Translations under genes and position numbers: made by a program
The notes under the pieces: generated by a model
What the model was told of the DNA's origin: nothing
The model's database searches: none
The model's input: the letters and a program-made list of their open reading frames with translations, nothing else
NCBI GenBank assembly: GCA_018242665.1
Contig: JAFEBL010000020.1
Span: 30,544 to 94,543 of the forward strand
Reading direction: 5' to 3'
Source: Nitrospira sp.
Lineage (GTDB): Bacteria; Nitrospirota; Nitrospiria; Nitrospirales; Nitrospiraceae
Length of the DNA: 64,000 bases
Part shown: positions 27,782 through 36,463 of the stretch, one piece after another
How the letters are laid out: every line of letters starts with the position of its first letter
Numbering within the stretch: position 1 is the stretch's first letter

Positions 27782-28738
27782 TTAGTGTGCCAGCTGATAG
27801 TTGATAGGAATCTGAAGCGTGACCGAAGACTTTTCGAGCGGCTGAGTCAGCGTGATGGGTGACGATTTCTGAAGTGTCTCGATCGCCGCCAAATCGAGAA
27901 TGTCGTGCCCAGAACTTTTTGTGATGGTGGCAGACACGATCCGACCGTCCTCTTGAATGACAATACGGACGAGCACCCGCCCTTCCAAATGCTTGACCCG
28001 CGCTTCCGCCGGATATTGTTTGAGCGACTCGATCCGGGGTAGAAGACTTGCTGCCAGCCATCCATAGTCAGGCTTTTTGGCCACCGAGGCAGGGGGTGTC
28101 GACGGCGTCAGCCTTGCGGTTTGCGTCGGACCCGAAGTGCTCTCAGGAGCTTGCTCCATGCGGGCAGGGGAGAGGGAAGGCTCAGGAACGGAAGGTAGTT
28201 CTTGGCGTTGACTGGGAGACGCCGCCTGTTCTGGTTCCTGGCCGAGCTCGCTTGTGGCTTGTGGAGCCGGTATTGGAGAAGGCATTTCATGTATCGCCCT
28301 CTCGGGCATGGATGGAGAAGCTGACGTAGAAGCTTCCAATCCGGATTGGAGGCCTTGAATTGGCGGAGGAGCCATGGGCTGGGACATCTGCGGTTCAACC
28401 GGTAGGGGGGCGGCCGTGACTGCGGTTGCACGCGAACGAGAAGGCTGTGATGCGGTAGGTCGTGGTGTTGTAGTGGGAACGGTCTGCTCATTCACGTTAG
28501 TTGCTGCCGGCGTCGTAGAGGGGACGCTTGGGGTCGCTGAGGGCAGGTTTGTCGAACTGGCTGATTTCACAACGGCGACATCCCAATGGAACGAAGGCGA
28601 TGGTGGGGCAAGGCCCATCTTTGCGATCAGCAGGCCAGCCAGAATGATGGCGGTACCATGCAGCCCCAGCGAGATGATCCAACAGCTCGCTCGCTGGCGG
28701 ACGAACGTATCTTGCCCGACAGGGTGGTGGGCGGTCAC
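27782..28738 (-). CDS. tonB: TonB energy-transducing protein
   Basis: 318 residues. A single N-terminal transmembrane helix (about 19-42), a long Pro/Ser/Thr/Gln-rich spacer (about 60-220) that spans the periplasm, and a C-terminal TonB domain (QYPAEARVKHLEGRVLVRIVIQEDGR, ALETLQKSS-like helix, VTLQIPINYQLAH). It couples the ExbB-ExbD proton motor to outer-membrane receptors. Overlaps exbD by four bases. No TonB-dependent receptor gene is in the window, so its client lies elsewhere. Confidence 0.92.
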   Translation of the reverse strand: MTAHHPVGQDTFVRQRASCWIISLGLHGTAIILAGLLIAKMGLAPPSPSFHWDVAVVKSASSTNLPSATPSVPSTTPAATNVNEQTVPTTTPRPTASQPSRSRATAVTAAPLPVEPQMSQPMAPPPIQGLQSGLEASTSASPSMPERAIHEMPSPIPAPQATSELGQEPEQAASPSQRQELPSVPEPSLSPARMEQAPESTSGPTQTARLTPSTPPASVAKKPDYGWLAASLLPRIESLKQYPAEARVKHLEGRVLVRIVIQEDGRIVSATITKSSGHDILDLAAIETLQKSSPITLTQPLEKSSVTLQIPINYQLAH

Positions 28739-29109
28739 AGGCGGACGACCTCCAGGCTGACCGACTGAAACCCAAGGCCGCGTATCTCATCCACCACCGT
28801 GACAAAGCGTTCGAGTAGGGTCACTTTGTCCGCTCGCACCACGACGAGAGACTCTCGGGGATGTGCAAGCAACATCGTTTTCAACCCATCGGCCGGCACG
28901 GGCCGATCATTCACAAACAATTCGCCGGTCGCGGTCAAGGTCACGACGACGGGCACATCCTTATGGTCTCCGGCCTCTTTGGCCTTGGCGAGATTCACGG
29001 GAATTTGGCCCGTGCTGATGAATGTCGCCGTCGTTAAGACGATGACGAGCAACACCAGCATCACGTCCACCAGGGGGATGACATTGATTTGATTAACTTC
29101 GCGTTCCAT
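28735..29109 (-). CDS. exbD: Biopolymer transport protein ExbD
   Basis: 124 residues: short cytoplasmic N-terminus, one transmembrane helix with the essential Asp (VIPLVDVMLVLLVIVLTTATF), and a periplasmic domain (FVNDRPVPADGLKTMLLAHPRESLVVVRADK). Proton-conducting subunit of the TonB motor. It overlaps exbB by 17 bases and tonB by 4, so the three are co-translated. Confidence 0.93.
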   Translation of the reverse strand: MEREVNQINVIPLVDVMLVLLVIVLTTATFISTGQIPVNLAKAKEAGDHKDVPVVVTLTATGELFVNDRPVPADGLKTMLLAHPRESLVVVRADKVTLLERFVTVVDEIRGLGFQSVSLEVVRL

Positions 29110-29524
29110 GCTGCACCTTATAGGTCGTCAGAAGTTCCGCGACGCGCCGGCGAAGAATGTTGTTCATGACGACACAGGGAATGGCCACCAGCAGGCCGAC
29201 GGCCGTGGCCTTCAGGGCGAGGCTCAAGCCGATCATGATGGTATTCACCGCCATGGTACCCGATGTTCCCATGGTGTGAAATGTCATCATGATACCCAGC
29301 ACGGTGCCTAACAATCCGATGTACGGAGCATTGGCGGCGACAGTGCCGATGATAACCAAACGTTTGGTCAGGGCGATTTCAAATGTTTGAACATCGGTAA
29401 ATTGAGACACGTCCACGCGCCGGTAGTATAGCCATCGCTCAATTGCCACGGCCACCGACCACACACTCAAGGCCACCAACAGGCCGATGATGCCGTATTC
29501 TACCGCATTCTTAAGCACATCCAT
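29093..29524 (-). CDS. exbB: Biopolymer transport protein ExbB (TolQ/MotA family)
   Basis: 143 residues with three transmembrane helices and the MotA/TolQ/ExbB signature (IGTVAANAPYIGLLGTVLGIMMTFHTMG then ALKATAVGLLVAIPCVVMNNILRRRV). Shorter than E. coli ExbB, as in many non-enteric bacteria. GGAGG precedes the ATG. First gene of exbB-exbD-tonB, 97 bases downstream of the ferric ABC transporter ATPase gene on the same strand. Confidence 0.92.
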   Translation of the reverse strand: MDVLKNAVEYGIIGLLVALSVWSVAVAIERWLYYRRVDVSQFTDVQTFEIALTKRLVIIGTVAANAPYIGLLGTVLGIMMTFHTMGTSGTMAVNTIMIGLSLALKATAVGLLVAIPCVVMNNILRRRVAELLTTYKVQHGTRS

Positions 29525-29621
29525 TCGTCAATCCTCCACCTCTTACTGTTGACGCAGAGCGGCCCTCCCCGCTGTGGTCACTACATGGTGTTCTTGTGCA
29601 TCGGGCCGGCTGTCATGGAAT

Positions 29622-30782
29622 TCAGGGATGTTCGTCGAGTGATGCGGGCCCAGCCGGCGATGTGCCGCGTTGCGGGAACAGGACCGTATGAGTGGCCACG
29701 ACGCGTAGCGCAATGGCTGTTCCCACTTGGTAAATGCTCAACGACGATTCGCTGCTGTGCACGATTTGCCCAGACGCAAGCTGGATAGTATAGACGTTCT
29801 CGGACCCCTTGAATTGTCGCGCCACGATGCGCGCATCGGCCCCCTTTGTCGGCACGATATGCACATCATCTGGGCGTATCATGACCACGACATTCGTGCC
29901 CATGGCGAGATGTTGCGTGTTAGGGAAATCCCCGAGTTCGGTCGTGATCACTTGATTGGTCGCCACCCCCGAGATGAAATCCGCCTGCCCGACGAAATCG
30001 GCTACGAAGGGGGTTGTGGGGAGATGGTAAATGTTCTCGGGGGTATCAAACTGTTCGAGACGCCCGTGGTTCAGGACCGCCACATGATCGGCCATGGAAA
30101 AGGCCTCGTCGTGGTCGTGGGTGACGAGGATGGCTGTGGTTTTCGTTTGTCTCAGCAAGGCATGCAGGTCTTGCCGCATGCGGCTGGCCATATCGGGATC
30201 CAAATTGCTGAACGGTTCATCCAGCAGCAACAGCACCGGTCGCAGGGCGAGGGCGCGAGCCAGCGCCACGCGCTGCTGCTGGCCGCCGGAAAGTTCATGC
30301 GGGTAGCGATGCTCCAAACCGCGCAATCCGGTCAGTGCCAGGAGATCGTCGACGATCGCTCGTTGCTGAAGGCGGGGGAGGCGGCTCAACCCGAAGGCGA
30401 TATTCTTGTCCACGCGAAGATGCGGGAATAGGGCATACTCTTGAAATACCATGCCGATGTGCCGTTGTTCCGTCGGCACCATCGTGTCCGACGAGGAGAC
30501 GAGTCGCCCAGACAGTGTGATGGAGCCTCGGGTGAGACGTTCAAACCCTGCAATGGCACGAAGGATCGTCGTTTTTCCGCAACCGGATGGGCCGAGGAGG
30601 CAGAGGATTTCTCCCTGATGCACGTTAAACGTGATGGCTTCGACCGCAGGCTGCGTTGGTTCGTAGGCGCAGGAAACTTCTCGAAGTTCGAGCACCGCTG
30701 AATCGTCCGGCGTCGGCTCAAGCGCGGCTCCTACACCCGTGACCTCAGTTCCATCGGTGCTCGATCCGTTCATGGACGTCAC
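29622..30782 (-). CDS. fbpC: Ferric-ion ABC transporter, ATP-binding subunit
   Basis: 386 residues. An N-terminal ATPase domain has Walker A GPSGCGKTTILRAIAGF, Q-loop MVFQEYALFPHL, signature LSGGQQQRVALARALA, Walker B VLLLLDEPFSNLD and the switch His in ILVTHDHDEA; a C-terminal TOBE-type regulatory domain follows (VVMIRPDDVHIVPTKGADARIVARQFKGSENVY). The FbpC/PotA subfamily fits with the neighbouring FbpA- and FbpB-type genes. The start is GTG at 30782 or ATG at 30773; it overlaps fbpB by four bases. Confidence 0.93.
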   Translation of the reverse strand: MTSMNGSSTDGTEVTGVGAALEPTPDDSAVLELREVSCAYEPTQPAVEAITFNVHQGEILCLLGPSGCGKTTILRAIAGFERLTRGSITLSGRLVSSSDTMVPTEQRHIGMVFQEYALFPHLRVDKNIAFGLSRLPRLQQRAIVDDLLALTGLRGLEHRYPHELSGGQQQRVALARALALRPVLLLLDEPFSNLDPDMASRMRQDLHALLRQTKTTAILVTHDHDEAFSMADHVAVLNHGRLEQFDTPENIYHLPTTPFVADFVGQADFISGVATNQVITTELGDFPNTQHLAMGTNVVVMIRPDDVHIVPTKGADARIVARQFKGSENVYTIQLASGQIVHSSESSLSIYQVGTAIALRVVATHTVLFPQRGTSPAGPASLDEHP

Positions 30783-32383
30783 GAGGCAATCTCCTGTTCA
30801 CGCCCGCGCCAGTCTTTGGAGACCAGCATCATCAGCGCCGGGAGACTCAACAAGACGATCAGCAGCGCCGCAGGCGCCGCCAATTGATAATATTCTTCGC
30901 TGGCCTCCAGCCACACTCGAATAGCCAGTGTATCAAATCCTACGGGTCTCAACAGCAAGGTCGCCGGCAATTCCTTCATGGTTTGAAGAAACATGAGTAC
31001 CCATGCCGCGGTAAAGCCATTGCGAACAAGTGGCAAGGTGATGCGCCGCAGGCTTTGTTGGACGGTGCAACCGAGAGTGCGAGCGACCTCTTCCACGTTG
31101 GGGGTGATTTGTTGCAGGGCCGGCTCCATCGACTGCAGTCCGACCGGGAGGAAATGCAGAATGTAGGCGGTCAAGAGCACGATGACCGTCCCGTAGACGG
31201 CCGGGACAAAGTGCGTGAACAATACCAGCACCGCCAGGGCCGCAACGGGACCCGGCAATGCGTAGCCGGCATAGGCGGCGTGGAGACAGGCCAGGTTCAG
31301 TCGGGACGGGCGACGGCTGGCGAGGTAGGCTAACGGAAGCCCGATGATCACCCCGCCGCTGGCCGCCAGGGCTGCAAGAACGCTACTGTTCCATACGAAG
31401 CCTACAAAGCGTGTATCCAGTGCGCCTTGGCCGATAGCTTCTCCGCTCCACTGCACCAACATGCCTGCGGGAATGCCGAATGACACGCCGAAGACCAGAG
31501 CCACGTAGCCGGTGATCGCCGCCGTTCCGAGGGGCCCAGCCTGCCGGCGCGTCGGCCTCCTGTACCGCCCCGTCGTTTGATAAAAGCGGCTGCGTTGCCG
31601 AAACCACCGTTCAGTCACCAGAAAAAGACCGGCCATCAGCACGAGGAGCAAACTGAGGATGCTGGCAGCCGTATGGTCGTAACGGCTGGTCATTTGCTGG
31701 TAGACCGCATAGGTCAGTGTTTGATAGCGGAGGAGCGAGACGGCCCCGAAATCCGAAATCACATACAGCACCACAAGTGCGAGACCTGCTGCGATGGCGG
31801 GGCGAATGAGCGGTAGCGTGACTCGCCACATCGTGGCCCAGGGAGAGATGCTGCAGACCCGTGCCACTTCCTCAAACGACAGATTGAGGTTGAGGAAGGC
31901 ACCACGAGCCAGCAAATAGACAAATGGAAAGGTGTCGAGGGCCATGATGAGCGTCACCCCGGGAAAGCCTTGAGGGGAAAGCAGTCGCGCGTCCGACCCA
32001 AGCATCCCCTGCCACCACTGTTCCACCGGCCCTCCCATTCCGAGGAGGTGTGCGTAGACATAGGCCAGGACGTAGGTCGGCATGGCCAATGGCAGGGCGA
32101 GTGCCCATTCCCACACCCGACGGCCAGGGAATTCGTAGCGCACAACGAGCCATGCCAGAGAAAGACCAAGCCCCAAAGTCGTGAGGGCCACGCTGGCGGC
32201 CAACGAAAGGGTGTTTCCCAGCAATTCCGGAATGCGGGTGGACCACAGGCGAGCCCACACGGATGGCGCAGCTGTCACTGCCACGTAGATGATGTAGCCG
32301 GTAGGGAGGACCAGAATCGCTGCAGTGATAAGGCTCACCCATTGCAGCATCGATGGGGTGTGGACTCGTGCGGCAGTGAACAT
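30779..32383 (-). CDS. fbpB: Ferric-ion ABC transporter, fused permease
   Basis: 534 residues with about twelve transmembrane helices in two homologous halves, each with an EAA loop (EEVARVCSISPWATMWRVTLPLIRPA and EEVARTLGCTVQQSLRRITLPLVRNG) that docks to the ATPase. This two-in-one arrangement is typical of FbpB/SfuB ferric transporters. It lies 13 bases after fbpA and overlaps fbpC. Confidence 0.94.
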   Translation of the reverse strand: MFTAARVHTPSMLQWVSLITAAILVLPTGYIIYVAVTAAPSVWARLWSTRIPELLGNTLSLAASVALTTLGLGLSLAWLVVRYEFPGRRVWEWALALPLAMPTYVLAYVYAHLLGMGGPVEQWWQGMLGSDARLLSPQGFPGVTLIMALDTFPFVYLLARGAFLNLNLSFEEVARVCSISPWATMWRVTLPLIRPAIAAGLALVVLYVISDFGAVSLLRYQTLTYAVYQQMTSRYDHTAASILSLLLVLMAGLFLVTERWFRQRSRFYQTTGRYRRPTRRQAGPLGTAAITGYVALVFGVSFGIPAGMLVQWSGEAIGQGALDTRFVGFVWNSSVLAALAASGGVIIGLPLAYLASRRPSRLNLACLHAAYAGYALPGPVAALAVLVLFTHFVPAVYGTVIVLLTAYILHFLPVGLQSMEPALQQITPNVEEVARTLGCTVQQSLRRITLPLVRNGFTAAWVLMFLQTMKELPATLLLRPVGFDTLAIRVWLEASEEYYQLAAPAALLIVLLSLPALMMLVSKDWRGREQEIAS

Positions 32384-32396
32384 GTGCGGCCAATGT

Positions 32397-33428
32397 TCAG
32401 CGAAGGCCGACTTGTTCGATGAGTGTGAGTGTACTCTCTCGCAATTCCGCGAGCCGGGCTAACGGCACAAGGGCCGCGCGAAAGCTGTGCCGGTCGACGA
32501 GTACCGGATCGGCTTTGACATCCGGATGCAAGGGGTATTCTTTATCAAGATCGGCAAACAATTTTTGTCCAGCCTGGGCAACCAGGAATTCCACCAGGAG
32601 TTTGGCGCTGTCCACATGCTTTGAGGTCCGTGTGATCCCGATTCCGGTCACATTCATGATGGCGCCCATGCCACCTTCCTGTTGGTCGGGCATAATCGCC
32701 GCGATGGGGGCGGCCGGCTGGGCCGCCAGGTGCCGGTAAATGTAGTAATGGTTCACGATGCCGAGTGCGACTTGGCCTTTGGCGACGGCTTCCACAATTT
32801 GTGAGCTTTTCTGATAGACCTGCGTCCCGGCGTTGGCCTTGAGACCTTGGAGAAACTGTTTCGTACGGTCCTCACCGAAGGTGGCCTTGATGACTGAGAC
32901 GCCGGCTTGGAGATACTCGCTGCCGGAGTTCGGAATAGCGATTTTGTCTTTCCATTGCGGGTGAGCCAGGTCGAGTAAGGACGTGACTTGGTTGGGTTTA
33001 ACGAGATTGGTGTTGTAGACGACGATCCAGAATCGACCGGAAAGGCCGATCCAGCTGTTGTCGCTTGCGCGGAACTGTGAAGGAATGGCTCGTTCGACTT
33101 CGCGCATGTTCATGGGCCGAAGGAGTTTGAGTTCCCGGGCATGCTCCAGGCTCCCGGCATCGTTGGTCAGGAACACGTCGGCCGGGCTGTGGTCACCCTC
33201 AGCCTGCAAACGATTGACCAATTCAGTTGTCCCGGACGAGAGGAGTTCAATCTGGATACCGCTTTTGGATTGAAATTCGTCGAGGACCGGCTTGATGAGA
33301 CGTTCCGCCCGCCCGGAATAGACGACAAGTTTATCCGCCGCATCGGCAGGGGCTGTGACGAATGTCGAGGCCAACAGACCACCCAGGATCAGGGCGAAGG
33401 AAAAGACGGTGCGATGGAATGAAGCCAT
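32397..33428 (-). CDS. fbpA: Ferric-ion ABC transporter, substrate-binding protein
   Basis: 343 residues from the ATG at 33428, which has GGAGG about 11 bases upstream; a longer frame reaches 33464. A signal peptide cleaves after APADAA. The type-II binding fold begins KLVVYSGRAERLIKPVLDEF. The paired tyrosines that coordinate Fe(III) in FbpA are present in LGIVNHYYIYRHL. Captures free ferric ion in the periplasm for fbpBC. Likely iron-repressed with fur immediately upstream, though no convincing Fur box was found just before it. Confidence 0.93.
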   Translation of the reverse strand: MASFHRTVFSFALILGGLLASTFVTAPADAADKLVVYSGRAERLIKPVLDEFQSKSGIQIELLSSGTTELVNRLQAEGDHSPADVFLTNDAGSLEHARELKLLRPMNMREVERAIPSQFRASDNSWIGLSGRFWIVVYNTNLVKPNQVTSLLDLAHPQWKDKIAIPNSGSEYLQAGVSVIKATFGEDRTKQFLQGLKANAGTQVYQKSSQIVEAVAKGQVALGIVNHYYIYRHLAAQPAAPIAAIMPDQQEGGMGAIMNVTGIGITRTSKHVDSAKLLVEFLVAQAGQKLFADLDKEYPLHPDVKADPVLVDRHSFRAALVPLARLAELRESTLTLIEQVGLR

Positions 33429-33525
33429 GCGGCAATGCCTCCACGTGTAGGACAGCCCGGTCACGGGCGTTCTAGTTGAAATTGATAAGCCGTCTCAAGA
33501 TGATACCGAATGGAACGGCGTCACG

Positions 33526-33957
33526 TCAATGGCGGCAACGCGGGCAGAGCCCGTAGAGCTCCAGGCGGTGAGTTTGAATCACAAAGCCGTTTTTCGTCGC
33601 CACCTCCTCCTGCAACCGCTCGATCTCGCAATTCTCGAACTCCACAATCGTGCCGCAGCCCGTGCAGATGAGATGGTCGTGATGGCCCTTATGGGAGATG
33701 TTGTCATATTGCGTCTGGGTGCCGAAGTGGCGGGCTTGGGCGATTCCTGCCTCGCAGAAGAGGTTCAGCGTGCGATAAATGGTTGCGAGCCCGAGGTGGG
33801 GATCCTTCTTGGCAAGTTGATGGTACATCGTCTCAGCCGTGACGTGCTCCTGTCGGAGGAACGCCGTGAGGATCAGTTCTCGCTGGCGAGTGAGCTTCAA
33901 TTGATGCTTGGCCAGATGTTGGCGAAGCACGTCCATTTCTTTGAGGGATTTGCTCAT
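33526..33957 (-). CDS. fur: Ferric uptake regulator
   Basis: 143 residues. N-terminal winged helix (LKLTRQRELILTAFLRQEHVTAETMYHQL, GLATIYRTLNLFCEAGIA) and C-terminal metal-binding dimerisation domain with the HHDHLIC motif and two CxxC pairs (CTGC and CPRC) that form the structural zinc site. Fe(II)-Fur represses iron uptake genes. Upstream of fbpA with 97 bases between; the whole minus-strand run to tonB may be partly co-transcribed. Confidence 0.95.
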   Translation of the reverse strand: MSKSLKEMDVLRQHLAKHQLKLTRQRELILTAFLRQEHVTAETMYHQLAKKDPHLGLATIYRTLNLFCEAGIAQARHFGTQTQYDNISHKGHHDHLICTGCGTIVEFENCEIERLQEEVATKNGFVIQTHRLELYGLCPRCRH

Positions 33958-33986
33958 AGCATCTGTATCGGGTTTGAACGACGCTC

Positions 33987-34016
33987 ATTAAAAACGAAAG
34001 TGGGTGAATGGGTCAA
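33987..34016 (-). promoter_or_regulatory. Sigma-70-type promoter of fur
   Basis: On the minus strand TTGACC (34016-34011) is followed after 18 bases by TTTAAT (33992-33987), 30 bases from the fur ATG. It is back to back with the plus-strand promoter at 34043-34072. Confidence 0.5.
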
Positions 34017-34042
34017 GAGGGTGAGGCACCAGGGATCTTGGA

Positions 34043-34072
34043 TTGACGAATCGAAAGAGGCCTGGTTATAGT
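34043..34072 (+). promoter_or_regulatory. Sigma-70-type promoter of the Panacea-domain gene
   Basis: TTGACG at 34043-34048 and TATAGT at 34067-34072 with an 18-base spacer, 38 bases before the GTG start. GAGGAGA at about 34094-34100 is the ribosome-binding site. Confidence 0.55.
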
Positions 34073-34109
34073 CCCTCCCGTGACCGCCACTGCAGAGGAG
34101 ATATGACCT

Positions 34110-34673
34110 GTGCGAAAGCCTCACGATATGACTGTGGACCGGGCGTTGCTGCTGTATGTGTTGTCATTGGCCGAACCCTATGGCCTCTTGAGCGATGTCA
34201 AACTTCAACAGCTGTGTTTTCTCTGCGAGTTGCAACTTTTTGGCAAAGGGCTGAAGGGGTTGCACTTCGAATTCGTGCGGTTTGCCTATGGCGCGTTCAG
34301 CCGCGACCTGGATAATGATCTCACCTCGCTTCGTCGGAAAGAACGGATCGAGAATTTTAGTCCTTCGGATCAGGTTCGTGACGAGGTCCTGCCGTTGTTG
34401 ATGAAGGGGATTGAGGGGAACGAAGTACATGAAAAAGTTCGGGACCTCATACAAGCCGTGCTCTCGACCTACGGGGGGCAGGATGTCACGGCCATCACGC
34501 AATCCGTCGAGTCGGTGGAGTTGAGCACTCCTCAACAACCTGAATTGAAGATTCCCATCCGCGATATTGTGTTTCACACGACGCTGTTGGTCCCCGCCAG
34601 AATTGAAGTGTCGTCCGAGTTCTTGCTGCCCCCGCCTCAGCTGGCGAAGCTCAATGCCGCAATGGGGTACTGA
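34110..34673 (+). CDS. Panacea (SocA/DUF4065)-like domain protein
   Basis: 187 residues from a GTG at 34110 with GAGGAG about 10 bases upstream. The N-terminal half fits the Panacea/SocA-like domain: LLSDVKLQQLCFLCELQLFG (compare the usual KLQKLLYFAQ), followed by FEFVRFAYGAFSRDLDNDL and a helix. Panacea domains are widespread antitoxin modules that neutralise diverse toxins. No toxin-like gene lies directly beside it: upstream is divergent fur and downstream a convergent receiver-like protein, so it is an orphan or has another role. The C-terminal ~70 residues are unrecognised. Confidence in the domain is moderate. Confidence 0.6.
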   Translation: MRKPHDMTVDRALLLYVLSLAEPYGLLSDVKLQQLCFLCELQLFGKGLKGLHFEFVRFAYGAFSRDLDNDLTSLRRKERIENFSPSDQVRDEVLPLLMKGIEGNEVHEKVRDLIQAVLSTYGGQDVTAITQSVESVELSTPQQPELKIPIRDIVFHTTLLVPARIEVSSEFLLPPPQLAKLNAAMGY

Positions 34674-34763
34674 CCGACATTGGAAGACCCACCGCTCATG
34701 CGCCGGCCGGACCCGGCACGACGCAAGGCCGGTTCAGTTATAGCCTCTGCCGTGAAAATGCGC

Positions 34764-35189
34764 TCACGCTTGGGTGGCCACGTTTCCGGGCATGGGGCCG
34801 GATTCTGATCGTTTGGGGAGGGTGAGGGCCGCCTGAATTGTGTGAAGCATCGCTCCGGTGTCGACCGGCTCCAATAAACAGTAGTCGATATGCAGTTCGC
34901 GCACGACGCGCTGGAATTTTTCCCCTTCGAGCGCAGGGTTGTGGAGGGTAGCCGCGACGATCAGGCGGGCCGTCGGAAATGCCTTTCGAAGCTCAACGAG
35001 ATCCTCCGGGCCTTGATCGTCATCGGCGACCAGACGCGCGATGACCAGATCGAGTTTGGAGGAGAAAGATTGCGTGCAGGCCGTTTGCCAGTTAGCGCTA
35101 TACTGAACGAAATGTTCAATTCCAGGCAGGGCCAGCTTGATCAGCCGTTGGAGATTGGAGTCGGCGTTGATGATCAGAATATTGGCCAT
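34764..35189 (-). CDS. Receiver-like protein lacking phosphorylation residues
   Basis: 141 residues from the ATG at 35189, with GAGGGA just upstream; the frame is open to 35279. The CheY-like order of strands and helices is visible (MANILIINADSNLQRLIKLAL, KLDLVIARLVADD, RLIVAATL, DYCLLEPVD). The acidic pocket is NAD instead of DD, the phospho-acceptor position is Arg52 and the conserved Lys is Glu in LLEP. It therefore cannot be a conventional phosphorylated receiver; it may act by protein binding. A NarL-type regulator lies next to it on the same strand. Confidence 0.7.
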   Translation of the reverse strand: MANILIINADSNLQRLIKLALPGIEHFVQYSANWQTACTQSFSSKLDLVIARLVADDDQGPEDLVELRKAFPTARLIVAATLHNPALEGEKFQRVVRELHIDYCLLEPVDTGAMLHTIQAALTLPKRSESGPMPGNVATQA

Positions 35190-35320
35190 AGTCCCTCGAT
35201 GCGAGCCGATGCCGGAGAGAGCAATGTCAGCCTGTATGGCTTGTGCCAGTTTCGCACTTGCCGTCCGTGTTTCGCGCACGCAAGGATGTAAAGATCAGCC
35301 TCCTTTCGCATTCAATACGA

Positions 35321-36091
35321 TCAGACCAGTTGTTGGTCTAAGGCATACCGAATCAATTCTGCCGTGGTTCTCATGCCGAGTTTGATGAGTAGTCGGGATC
35401 GGTAGGTGCTCACGGTTTTGATGCTGAGGTTCAGATGTTCGGCAATTTCTGTTAAGCGTCGGCCTTGGGCAATCCATTGAAGGACTTCGATTTCCCGATC
35501 CGATAGTCCGGCCGGCAAGGTGTTCGCATAAGGCGGATTTCGGTTGGAGAATCCCTCCTGCTGCTGGTCGGTGTGAGGCGACGGGACATAACTGCCGCCG
35601 TGCAGAATGCGTGAAACCGCCGCGCGGAGCTCTTCCGGCCCGGTTTCCTTCGTCAGATATCCAAGCGCGCCGGCTCGGACCGCACGTGAAGCATAATGTT
35701 CCTCGGAATAGATGCTGACGACCAGTACGGGCAGGCCCGGTTGCATGGACTTAAGAATGCGCAACACCTCCAGGCCCGGCATATCAGGTAAGTTCAAGTC
35801 CAGAATGACGAGGTCCCACTCGGCCGAGCGAATCTGTTCAATCGCATGGTGGGCAGTACCCGTTTCCGCGATGTACGGCGTGTGCCCGTCTCCCGACAGA
35901 AAGTCCTGCAGAAATTCTTTCAGCCCGCGTCGGAGAAGTGCGTGGTCATCGGCGAGCAAAATCCTGAGCGTACTTTTGACGGTCGGCGATTCATCTAAGA
36001 CGTTCACGGTCAGCATGTCTCTCTGGGTGCGGTGCAAAGCCCGGTTGTGCGTCGGCACAAGGGCCCTTGTCGAAGGAGCCAAGTCCGGCAA
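35321..36091 (-). CDS. LuxR/NarL-family response regulator
   Basis: 256 residues as read from 36091; a more usual start is the ATG at 36016, giving 231 residues. The receiver domain has RILLADDHALLRRGLKEFL, phospho-acceptor Asp98 (long numbering) in DLVILDLNLPDMPG, and Lys in YLTKETGPEEL. A linker with DQQQEGFSNRN precedes the C-terminal LuxR HTH (LSDREIEVLQWIAQGRRLTEIAEHLNLSIKTVSTYRSRLL). No histidine kinase gene is adjacent. The pseudo-receiver gene lies 131 bases downstream on the same strand. Confidence 0.9.
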   Translation of the reverse strand: MPDLAPSTRALVPTHNRALHRTQRDMLTVNVLDESPTVKSTLRILLADDHALLRRGLKEFLQDFLSGDGHTPYIAETGTAHHAIEQIRSAEWDLVILDLNLPDMPGLEVLRILKSMQPGLPVLVVSIYSEEHYASRAVRAGALGYLTKETGPEELRAAVSRILHGGSYVPSPHTDQQQEGFSNRNPPYANTLPAGLSDREIEVLQWIAQGRRLTEIAEHLNLSIKTVSTYRSRLLIKLGMRTTAELIRYALDQQLV

Positions 36092-36463
36092 TCAGTCAGA
36101 GGGGGATGGGCGTTTGGGGGCCGGTCAGAAACTAGGATGGTCACGTCGTCATGCCCCTTCATGGTCGCCTAGTCGTGGAGTCTAACCATGGCATCGACAG
36201 GGACAGGCTCAGGATCGATTGACCCCCATATAGCTGGAGGTTTCAGGCCAGACCTACGATGCGCTCGCCCCACGTGCTCAGCCGGTTCATCTACTGGAGC
36301 AGTATCACACTCAATTCAGGTATGTCGATCTAACCCCATGAGAAGTAACATCTTCTTCGGGATATTCTTAGAGCTAAAATATCCTGTTATGGCCCTAGGT
36401 ATATTGCTGGGATGGGCTATCCGCGATTGGGGAATCTTTGCCGGGGCTAAAAGGGGCTAACTA
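36092..36463 (+). other. Gene-poor, locally AT-rich gap
   Basis: 372 bases. The left part is G-rich; 36330-36420 is clearly more AT-rich than its surroundings. A possible peptide of 40 residues at 36338-36460 contains one hydrophobic segment (PVMALGILLGWAIRDWGIF), but it has no ribosome-binding site, so I do not call it a gene. It may be a degraded insertion. Confidence 0.4.

Noticed and set aside
33429..33525. Fur box between fur and fbpA
   Set aside because: TTGATAAG and related words appear but lack the inverted partner; quality far below the site at 26437.
36188..36460. 90-residue gene in the gap before the M32 peptidase
   Set aside because: No ribosome-binding site, N-terminal half is Gly/Ser/Arg-rich nonsense-like; only the last 40 residues look protein-like.
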